10,315 nt of DNA from JBLNBN01 sp050260015 (GTDB lineage: Bacteria > Bacteroidota > Ignavibacteria > Kapaibacteriales > UBA2268), in the NCBI GenBank assembly GCA_050260015.1, contig JBLNBN010000055.1, positions 1 through 10,315 of the forward strand. Reading direction: 5' to 3'. The notes beneath the pieces are model-generated. The model was not told the origin of the DNA, made no database searches, and saw only the letters and a program-made list of their open reading frames with translations. Shown here in pieces: positions 1 to 6,275 of the stretch; the first letter of the stretch is position 1, and the number at the start of each line of letters is the position of its first letter. Made by a program: the position numbers and the translations under genes.

Positions 1-759
1 CCCGACCAGGGCAAGGGCATAACGTATACGCTCACGGTAGACGCTGGCGAGGACCTCTCTCTTGCTACCGTCACGGAGTACAATATAAAGATAACTCACA
101 AGCGCAATTACTTAGACGTTCGCCGCGACGGCGGCTCGCTTCAGATCTTCAAGGGCTCGGGCCTTCCGGCCGATTGGCAGATCGTGGGCGCCCCAAGCCT
201 AACGATCGACGAAGCGACGAACGAGCAGACGATAGACGTCAAGCTGAAGGGCGGGACGAAGATAACTCAAACGTCCGCCTTCGAAGTTCTACGCATAGAA
301 TTCTTCGCCTTCCTTCCTTGGTTCAAGGATACGGAGACGGGTCTTCCGGTGCAATCGAAGGACAGCGCGACGGTGATTCGCCACGAGATAGACGACTCGG
401 ATCAATGCGTCGATTACAACGCGACCGAGCGCCCGATCGCCTCGCTCAGGCAGGTTTGCGGCGACGAGCTTCGCTCGATCGTAGTAAGCTCGAACCAGTA
501 CAGCCTGGCCAAGATCGTGCCTAACCCGATCGACGCCCGCGGCGGCGAGATCCAGTTCGAGACGGCCTTCGACGGCTCGGTCGAGCTGAATATCTTCAAC
601 TCGAACAACGAACTCGTATCGACCGTGGTAAACGGCGAATTGAAGGCCGGCAAGCACTCGGTTCGCATCCCGATCGAGATGCTTTCGAGCGGCGCCTATA
701 CGTACCAGATCATAGCCGGCCCGTTCCGCGCGGCCGAACCTATGATGATCGTTAAATAA
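1..759 (+). CDS. Secreted beta-sandwich protein with T9SS type A C-terminal sorting domain (5' end missing)
   Basis: The reading frame is open from base 1, so this is the last 252 residues of a longer protein; GTG at 184 is an internal valine, not a credible start. Visible residues 1-165 are rich in alternating beta-strand sequence with no recognised catalytic motif. The pattern (a TYTLTVDAG opening, a RNYLDV strand, a LPADW turn, then FEVLRIEFFAFLPW) resembles the cohesin-like or Ig-like modules that precede sorting domains in FCB-group proteins; this is inference. Residues 169-252 form the sorting domain, with PNPIDARGG, a NIFNSNNE strand, AGKHSVRIP, GAYTYQI and final IVK. The sorting domain is shared with the next three genes, but the upstream part is not, so this is a neighbouring T9SS cargo and not a fourth paralogue. 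Its third codon positions are clearly GC-richer than in the genes downstream. A hairpin terminator follows 23 bases after the stop. Function is unknown beyond secretion. Confidence 0.85.
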   Translation, partial: PDQGKGITYTLTVDAGEDLSLATVTEYNIKITHKRNYLDVRRDGGSLQIFKGSGLPADWQIVGAPSLTIDEATNEQTIDVKLKGGTKITQTSAFEVLRIEFFAFLPWFKDTETGLPVQSKDSATVIRHEIDDSDQCVDYNATERPIASLRQVCGDELRSIVVSSNQYSLAKIVPNPIDARGGEIQFETAFDGSVELNIFNSNNELVSTVVNGELKAGKHSVRIPIEMLSSGAYTYQIIAGPFRAAEPMMIVK

Positions 760-782
760 GCTTATTCTGGATAAGTTTTGCG

Positions 783-826
783 AAAAAATAAACGGACGGG
801 ATGTCTCCCGTCCGTTTATTTTTTTT
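783..826 (+). terminator. Strong intrinsic terminator after the first gene
   Basis: A perfect 19-bp stem (783-801 with 806-824) has a 4-base loop (TGTC). Its core is ACGGACGGGA / TCCCGTCCGT, and A-rich and T-rich flanks extend the pairing. The right arm runs into a T-tract ending at 826. Because the left flank is an A-run, the hairpin could also stop transcription from the opposite strand. It separates the partial first gene from the paralogue cluster. Confidence 0.93.
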
Positions 827-1007
827 AATCCATGAACCCAGGCCTGATGCGGTTTCTTTCAATTTTATGGAAAAATTTAAAAAAATTGAATTTTTTTAGT
901 GTTACAAAATCGATGTTCATTTGTTTATATAGGAAAAAGAAAATGCATTTTTCGATTTTGTTTTCCTATTTCCACTAAAAAGCATTATCACATTATTAGG
1001 AGCGGTT
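827..1007 (+). promoter_or_regulatory. AT-rich leader with interleaved inverted repeats, probable promoter region
   Basis: This 181-base gap must hold the promoter of the gene at 1008, because a strong terminator lies just upstream. It contains a perfect A/T inverted repeat centred on G888 (879-887 with 889-897), a 9-bp inverted repeat CAAAATCGA at 905-913 with TCGATTTTG at 952-960, and a second pair AGGAAAA at 931-937 with TTTTCCT at 961-967. The palindrome AAATGCATTT sits at 941-950. A TATATA at 926-931 could be a -10 element, but no good -35 is visible at the right spacing. No match to the Bacteroidota TAnnTTTG promoter motif was found. The start point is therefore not assigned. Confidence 0.35.
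998..1002 (+). promoter_or_regulatory. Ribosome binding site AGGAG
   Basis: AGGAG lies 5 bases before the ATG at 1008. The surrounding leader (AGCAT...CATTATTAGGAGCGGTT) resembles the leader of the paralogue at 6276 (AGCAT...CATTACGGAGGCATT), which supports both start choices. Confidence 0.75.
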
Positions 1008-3146
1008 ATGAAGTCTTATCGTACTTTTTTATCGATCGCCGCGGCGGCATTCCTACTGCTTATATCGTACGCAAGAGCGGCCGAGGCCGACCTTGAGAAA
1101 ATCGAGCGGAACTTGCCTAATCTTTTGGGCGCGAGCAACCAGGGCCTTGAATTCGTTTTAGGATTTTTCCCGACATGGGTTGAAAATGCCCCAAACGGGG
1201 CGCAGGTCGGCATCAGGCTTTATTTCTCGTCCGCGACGGCCGCGCACGTTACCGTTCGCGTAGTTTCCAAGGGATGGGAAAAGAATTTACAAACCGTGCC
1301 TAATCAAGTCTCCGAAGTTTTTATACCTTACGAAATCGCCCAGGCAGCCGGTAAAAAATTGTCGACTGAAGAACCGGAACCGGCGCAGGTCTACCCCGGC
1401 GCAGCTGTTACGGTAACGGCCACCGCGCCGATCGTTTGTTACGGCGTCGTGCGCTATCCGTACACCGCGGACGGCTACCTGGCCATCCCTGTCACTTCTT
1501 TAGGTAAGGAATACGTCGTCGCCGGTTACAACGGCCCAAACAACGAACCTGATCAAGCGGGTCAATACTTAACTTCCTATACCGCTATAGTCGGCGTTTA
1601 CGACAATACCAACGTTAGATTCGTATACGGCGGTCGAGCTAATGGTTGGGTCCCAACGCTTGAAGGGAAGAAATTAACTCCCGGCCAGGAAGACACGAAA
1701 ATACTTAATAAAGGAGACGTATGGCTCGTCCCCGCGCGCGGAAATAAGCCCGACATAACGGGCAGCTACGTAGAAGCGAATAAGCCCGTCGCCTGCTTCT
1801 CCGGGAACTTCTGCGCGAACGTCCCGGTTCAAACTCCAGCCTGCGACTTAGTATTGGAGCAGGATATACCTATGCACGCCTGGGGCAGGAAATACTTTGT
1901 CTCGCCGATAAAGGACAGGGCGTTTAACGCGATCGTCAGGCTATTCGCCAGCAAGGACAACGTTTCGATTTACCGCAACGGCTGGGACGAGCAGGTCGCC
2001 GCTATAGCGAAGAAATTCGGCCCCGAAGGCGAGGGTTGGGTAGAAATGCGCGCGGCGGAAGGCAAGGCCCAGGCAGTTACCTTCCTGTCGCATGATAGAT
2101 TCAACGTCGTGCAATACAACCCCGGGGCGGTGGACGACGGTTCGGGCGCCGATCCATTTGAAATGTCCCTCACCCCGGTCGAGCAGTTCCAGGACCACAT
2201 CGCGTTCAATACTCCCGGCGTCAGCTTCGGCATGTCGTTCAAACACAATTTCGTAAATATAATTTACAAAACAACCGCGCAGGGCAAAATTCCCGACGAT
2301 CTCGAGATCGGCGCGGCGGACGCGCAGGGAGCTATCGCATGGGAAAAAGTTAGCGACAGGTACGGCGCCGAGCCCGGGTTCGAGTTTATCGACCCCACGA
2401 ACCCCACGCCGGAGCGCAAATACTACTGCAAGCAGATCGAGCTACCCGGCGACGGGGTCTACCACGTGCGCGGGCACGATAAATTTGCCGCCTATGCCTA
2501 TGGATACTTTTATTACGATTCCTACGGCTTCCCGACTTCCTTCGCGACTATGAACCAGGGCTCTTCCGACCTGGTTAAGCCGGAGCTTGATTTTACTGTC
2601 AACGGGAACGGAGAAGTTCGTGCAAGCTCGGATAATTCCCTGCCCGCAATCGTTAGCGATCCTAACCTGGGGCTAATTTACTTCGACAGCGAAAACAGCT
2701 ACAACTACAGCTTCGAGCTAAAGCCGTTCGTCGCCGGCGTCGACGCCCGCGCGGAGTGGAGCCTGGCTCCGCTAGACGCAATGAAGGACGCTCGCGCGGT
2801 AATAACCTTTACCGACAGGAACGGAAACGACACCACGGTCGTAATTGATCATAAAGCAAGTCTCGATGCGAGAGAACAAAATTCGAGCAATATTGGCAAA
2901 GTAGCGCCGAACCCGATCGACGCTCGCGGCGGAACGATTGAATTCGAAATTGATAACGACGGAAACGTTGAGTTAAATCTATACAACTCCGCAAATCAAT
3001 TATCCGCCGTTCTCTTAAACGGTTGGTTGAAGGCTGGCAAGCATTCAGTTCGTATCCCTGTCGAATCGCTGCCGAGCGGGGCGTATACCTATCGCATATC
3101 GGCCGGAGGTCGTTATTCCGTTCAAACTTTGATTATATCAAAATAG
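1008..3146 (+). CDS. T9SS-exported IgGFc-binding-domain-like surface protein, paralogue A (shortest)
   Basis: This is a 712-residue secreted protein. Residues 1-24 or 1-27 form a Sec signal peptide: KSYR, a hydrophobic stretch, then ARA or AEA as cleavage site. Residues about 45-510 resemble the IgGFc-binding-protein N-terminal domain. The signature block is GSYVEANKPVACFSGNFCA at 252-270, then CD at 279-280, EQ at 284-285 and WGRKYFVSP downstream. The block closes with YGYFYYDSYGFP at 498-509, a motif typical of the family's end. Residues about 521-616 are an Ig-like module (SNYS-type aromatic strand, EWSLAPL, ARAVITFTDR-GNDTT). It passes almost directly into the sorting domain at about 629-712 (PNPIDARGG, AGKHSVRIP, GAYTYRI, ISK). 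No HYDIN-like modules are present, unlike in the two paralogues downstream. A good AGGAG supports the ATG. It is probably a surface-attached or released protein, perhaps an adhesin; the ligand is unknown. The domain name does not show antibody binding. Confidence 0.88.
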   Translation: MKSYRTFLSIAAAAFLLLISYARAAEADLEKIERNLPNLLGASNQGLEFVLGFFPTWVENAPNGAQVGIRLYFSSATAAHVTVRVVSKGWEKNLQTVPNQVSEVFIPYEIAQAAGKKLSTEEPEPAQVYPGAAVTVTATAPIVCYGVVRYPYTADGYLAIPVTSLGKEYVVAGYNGPNNEPDQAGQYLTSYTAIVGVYDNTNVRFVYGGRANGWVPTLEGKKLTPGQEDTKILNKGDVWLVPARGNKPDITGSYVEANKPVACFSGNFCANVPVQTPACDLVLEQDIPMHAWGRKYFVSPIKDRAFNAIVRLFASKDNVSIYRNGWDEQVAAIAKKFGPEGEGWVEMRAAEGKAQAVTFLSHDRFNVVQYNPGAVDDGSGADPFEMSLTPVEQFQDHIAFNTPGVSFGMSFKHNFVNIIYKTTAQGKIPDDLEIGAADAQGAIAWEKVSDRYGAEPGFEFIDPTNPTPERKYYCKQIELPGDGVYHVRGHDKFAAYAYGYFYYDSYGFPTSFATMNQGSSDLVKPELDFTVNGNGEVRASSDNSLPAIVSDPNLGLIYFDSENSYNYSFELKPFVAGVDARAEWSLAPLDAMKDARAVITFTDRNGNDTTVVIDHKASLDAREQNSSNIGKVAPNPIDARGGTIEFEIDNDGNVELNLYNSANQLSAVLLNGWLKAGKHSVRIPVESLPSGAYTYRISAGGRYSVQTLIISK

Positions 3147-3176
3147 TTTATTTTCATCTCACTGCCGTTAAAATGA

Positions 3177-3211
3177 GCCCGGAAAGTTATCTTCGTCTTT
3201 CCGGGCATTTT
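3177..3211 (+). terminator. Intrinsic terminator after paralogue A
   Basis: A perfect 10-bp stem GCCCGGAAAG (3177-3186) / CTTTCCGGGC (3197-3206) has a 10-base loop and is followed by A and four Ts (3208-3211). The short T-run suggests only partial termination. It sits within the 107-base gap before the next paralogue. Confidence 0.8.
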
Positions 3212-3243
3212 AAAAATTACATTAATTAAATGCAAAAGTTATT

Positions 3244-3248
3244 AGAGG
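3244..3248 (+). promoter_or_regulatory. Ribosome binding site AGAGG that decides the start of paralogue B
   Basis: AGAGG lies 5 bases before the ATG at 3254. The context TTATTAGAGGCGGATATG copies the TTATTAGGAGCGGTTATG in front of paralogue A. An earlier in-frame ATG at 3230 has no purine-rich site and would add eight residues (MQKLLEAD) before the signal peptide, partly encoded by the ribosome binding site itself. The start at 3254 is preferred. Confidence 0.8.
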
Positions 3249-3253
3249 CGGAT

Positions 3254-6052
3254 ATGAGGGTAAGAATTACATCGTTATTTATTTTCGCGGCGCTGATATT
3301 TGTTTCTTCAGCGGACGCCTTCGGCAACGGTAAGTCAGATAAAGGCGCCCCGAAGCTGCAGTGGCAGGACGCAAATGAATATATCATCGGCGGATTTCAC
3401 TCATGGGCTATGCGGGATTCTACAGGACCGTGCGATAGCTGCGGGATTAGGATATACGTCTTTACAAACTATGAGGAAGCGCCTCTTTGGATAGTCAACC
3501 ATGCGATTGATTGGAGACTTGACACGGTCGTGAGGGCCGGCGAGCCCCTGGAGTTATTTATACCGGATAGTCTCCTGAGAAAATTATACGCGGAGGATGG
3601 GGACCTGAGGCCGGACACGTCGAGAGTTTATGATAAAGCCGCCTTTTTTCTCCATACCTACCCGCTTATATCCGGCTACGTCGTTGCGGAGTATCCAGGC
3701 GCTTCGGACGGGTATACGTTGACGGAGTCTCGCTTTGCCGGCAAGGAATATATCCTCGCCAGCTATAAAAGCGCCGAAGCGACCCCGCCCGCCGGTAAGC
3801 GTTCGATTTCCTATACTTCCATAGTTGGTATTTACGATAAAACGCAGGTTTCGTTTAAATACGGAGGCGATCCCAACGGGTTTATTATTTCAAGGGATGG
3901 GAAGATACTTACTGCCGGTCTGAGCGACACGCTGATGATGAACCGCGGAGACGTATGGCTTATACCGGCCGTGGGACCGGCCTCCGACATTACCGGCAGC
4001 TACGTTAGCGCGAATAAGCCGGTTCAATGCTTCACCGGGAGCTCTTCGGCCATGATACCAAAAGGGGAAGGAAAGCCTGGATTTATAATAGAGGACGAAA
4101 CCCCATATCATTTGTGGAATCAAAAATACTACGTAGCTCCCTTTAAGGGGGCTACGTCAAATCCAACGCTGAGACTATTTGCAGCGTACGATACGGAGAC
4201 TGCTATCTTTAGGGACGGGTGGACAGATCAAATAGCGACGCTCTCTAAAAAAGGAGGCCCTTTCGGGGAGGGCTGGACCGAGATCCGCGCCGCCGAAGGC
4301 GAGCCCCGAGCCGTCATGCTGGTCTCCGATAAGCCGTTTAGGGCAGTTCAGTATAGCTCCAACGATACGGGCGGCGCCTATCCTTACCATCTGCAGATGA
4401 ACGTATTATACGACGAATGGTACGGCGGCTACTACGCAGTTAAAGCGCCGCGCATGAAGGCCGGTCCGGGCAAGCATTGTCTTAATATTATATATCGCAC
4501 GGCGCCGACGGGTACGTTCCGCAATAATTTCATGGTTGGGGAGCGCAACGACGCCGGGGTACTCGTTTGGAGCCATATCAGCGAAAAATTTGGCGACGAT
4601 CTTGGCCTGCCTATTAACGATCCCATGAAATTGGACACCTTGAATAAGATCTACTGCAAGCAGGTAGAGATACCCGGGGGCAAAACTTATTATTTCACAA
4701 GCTACGACATTTATTATATCTATTCCTACGGCTCTTCCGAAGAAAGCGCTTACGGCTATCCTGTTTTGCAGGTAGATGATATGTATCTGGCGGACACAAT
4801 TCCTCCCGCAGTTTATTATACAATGGACAGCGCAGGGAATGTACCTGACCCCGCTACAGGGCAGCCCGCCTACGTAAAGGACATGCCCGACGATTATGAG
4901 ACGCGCTCTAATCTTGGCTATATATATTTTGACAAAAATAACAGCTATAATTACAATTTTAAATTCAAGCCCTTTTTGCCCGGCGAGGACAACTACACGG
5001 AGTGGAGCCTTGCGCCGATTAATTCAAAATTGGGCGGTCGGGCGGTAATTACATTTTCGGATAGGGCCGGCAACGACACTACTTTAGTAATTGAGCATCC
5101 CGGGCCTTTTCTAATAGTAGAATCGCGGGAAATGGACTACGAGGAAGTTCACCCGAGCGAGCCTAAAACCCATGGATTCAAATTAATTAACATGTCCAAG
5201 GACGGCTCCTCGCTAAAGCCTGCAAATTTGCGGCTGCAAAAGGGCGACCAGGGATTTACTCTTAACTACTCTTTCGATCCCGAGATACCTATCGCTCCGG
5301 GGGAAAGCCGGGACTTTACCGTTACGTTTGCCGGGAAGATAGGATTTGAAGAATATATTGACTCGATCGGCGCCGGCGAAGGCGATTTGTTCTCTTATCT
5401 CGCGGTAGTTAGGGCTACCGGCGCGTGGCCCTCTGTACATATCCAGGACGCAAATTTCGATACTACGGCGATAAATACTACCGCCGAACTGAAGGGGATA
5501 ACAATAAGCAACTACGGATCGGGGCCTTTGGTCATTACCGGCTACACTGGGCCTACGCTTGAGGAGTTCAAGGTTAGTCTCTACAATTGGGGCATTTCCC
5601 CCGAAAAGCCTCTAATAATTCAGCCGGGAGAGAAAGACGGGTTTACCGTATACTTTACCCCGCGAGAAAAGCGCGAATATCTTGATTCAATTGTATTTGA
5701 TATTAGGGAAGGGGAAATATACGATAACAAATCCTATCTCCGGGGCGTCGGCGCGGATTCCGTTATTTCCGTAACCGAGAAGTATCCTGGCGCGCTCCTG
5801 GTTAAAGTCCTCCCCAACCCGCTCGACTCCCGCGGCGGCTCGATTGAATTCGATAACCCCGGCGACGGGAACGTGGAAATAGTGCTGTTCAACTCGCTAA
5901 ATCAGCAGGTCGCAGTCCTCGCGAACGAATGGATGAAGGCTGGCAAGCAGTCAATTAGGATACCTGTCGAGACGCTGCCGGGCGGGGCGTATACGTATAG
6001 AATTAATATTGGAGAGATTAAGACATTGGGTAAATTGGTCATCACGAAATAA
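3254..6052 (+). CDS. T9SS-exported IgGFc-binding-like surface protein, paralogue B (divergent core, two HYDIN-like modules)
   Basis: With the start at 3254 this protein has 932 residues. The signal peptide begins MRVR, continues with a hydrophobic core and ends near SSADA. Residues about 30-510 align with the IgGFc-like region of the other two paralogues but are the most divergent. The block GSYVSANKPVQCFTG at 248-262 is present, yet two of the three cysteines and the CD...EQ element are replaced (SSSAMIP...GFIIEDE). A CDSC pair absent from the others appears at residues 60-63. The closing motif is altered to YSYGSSEESAYGYP at 490-503. An Ig-like module follows at about 514-615 (DTIPP, EWSLAPIN, RAVITFSDRAGNDTT). 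Two HYDIN/choice-of-anchor-D-like modules lie at about 619-723 and 726-833. The sorting domain is at about 849-932. The product is a likely surface protein. The promoter must lie in the short 107-base gap, or expression depends on readthrough from paralogue A. Confidence 0.85.
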   Translation: MRVRITSLFIFAALIFVSSADAFGNGKSDKGAPKLQWQDANEYIIGGFHSWAMRDSTGPCDSCGIRIYVFTNYEEAPLWIVNHAIDWRLDTVVRAGEPLELFIPDSLLRKLYAEDGDLRPDTSRVYDKAAFFLHTYPLISGYVVAEYPGASDGYTLTESRFAGKEYILASYKSAEATPPAGKRSISYTSIVGIYDKTQVSFKYGGDPNGFIISRDGKILTAGLSDTLMMNRGDVWLIPAVGPASDITGSYVSANKPVQCFTGSSSAMIPKGEGKPGFIIEDETPYHLWNQKYYVAPFKGATSNPTLRLFAAYDTETAIFRDGWTDQIATLSKKGGPFGEGWTEIRAAEGEPRAVMLVSDKPFRAVQYSSNDTGGAYPYHLQMNVLYDEWYGGYYAVKAPRMKAGPGKHCLNIIYRTAPTGTFRNNFMVGERNDAGVLVWSHISEKFGDDLGLPINDPMKLDTLNKIYCKQVEIPGGKTYYFTSYDIYYIYSYGSSEESAYGYPVLQVDDMYLADTIPPAVYYTMDSAGNVPDPATGQPAYVKDMPDDYETRSNLGYIYFDKNNSYNYNFKFKPFLPGEDNYTEWSLAPINSKLGGRAVITFSDRAGNDTTLVIEHPGPFLIVESREMDYEEVHPSEPKTHGFKLINMSKDGSSLKPANLRLQKGDQGFTLNYSFDPEIPIAPGESRDFTVTFAGKIGFEEYIDSIGAGEGDLFSYLAVVRATGAWPSVHIQDANFDTTAINTTAELKGITISNYGSGPLVITGYTGPTLEEFKVSLYNWGISPEKPLIIQPGEKDGFTVYFTPREKREYLDSIVFDIREGEIYDNKSYLRGVGADSVISVTEKYPGALLVKVLPNPLDSRGGSIEFDNPGDGNVEIVLFNSLNQQVAVLANEWMKAGKQSIRIPVETLPGGAYTYRINIGEIKTLGKLVITK
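5972..6000 (+). repeat. 29-base exact repeat in the sorting-domain coding DNA, copy 1
   Basis: This stretch is identical, third codon positions included, to 9342-9370 in paralogue C. It encodes most of TLPGGAYTY. Other exact matches nearby are AAAGTCCTCCCCAACCC (5804 and 9174) and ATAGTGCTGTTCAA. Paralogue A encodes nearly the same residues with several base changes. This suggests recent duplication or gene conversion between the 3' ends of paralogues B and C. Confidence 0.85.
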
Positions 6053-6080
6053 CTTTTTCAATTTCTTTCCTAAAATAAAT

Positions 6081-6110
6081 CCCGGGCAAGCTCTAACCTT
6101 GTCCGGGTTT
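6081..6110 (+). terminator. Intrinsic terminator after paralogue B
   Basis: The stem CCCGGGCAAG (6081-6090) / CTTGTCCGGG (6098-6107) has one G-U pair and the loop CTCTAAC, followed by TTT and a broken T-rich run. It is almost the same sequence as the terminator after paralogue C. Confidence 0.8.
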
Positions 6111-6275
6111 GTTGTAAAGTATGTTAAATAAAGATACTTAAATGCGCAGCATGCAGTTCTGATTAAAAAAACAAAAAAAATTCTGGGACTATTGGCATTT
6201 TTATGTGTCATAAGAGAAAATATATCGCGCTCTCGAATAAAAACAAATTTAGCATGAACTCATTACGGAGGCATT
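6111..6275 (+). promoter_or_regulatory. AT-rich gap upstream of paralogue C, probable promoter region
   Basis: This 165-base gap lies between the terminator and the next start. It contains an A-rich run at 6165-6180, which could act as an upstream promoter element, and a TTGGCA at 6192-6197 that would suit a -35. No acceptable -10 lies 16-18 bases downstream of it; TATATC at 6221 is too far. The promoter is expected here from the layout but is not located. Confidence 0.3.
6267..6271 (+). promoter_or_regulatory. Ribosome binding site GGAGG
   Basis: GGAGG lies 4 bases before the ATG at 6276, the strongest Shine-Dalgarno match in the window. The preceding AGCATGAACTCATTAC resembles the leader of paralogue A. 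Confidence 0.8.

Noticed and set aside
174..524. Open frame of 116 codons overlapping the first gene in another frame
   Set aside because: Its product is rich in Arg and Asp with no domain pattern, and the overlapping frame encodes a clear T9SS sorting domain.
899..1096. Small open frame spanning the leader of paralogue A
   Set aside because: It overlaps the signal peptide of paralogue A in another frame and has no ribosome binding site.
3230..3253. Earlier ATG at 3230 as the start of paralogue B
   Set aside because: It has no ribosome binding site and would put the real one, conserved among paralogues, inside the coding sequence.
5951..6211. Minus-strand open frame across the end of paralogue B and its terminator
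   Set aside because: It runs through the hairpin and the coding DNA of the sorting domain; its product shows no family pattern.
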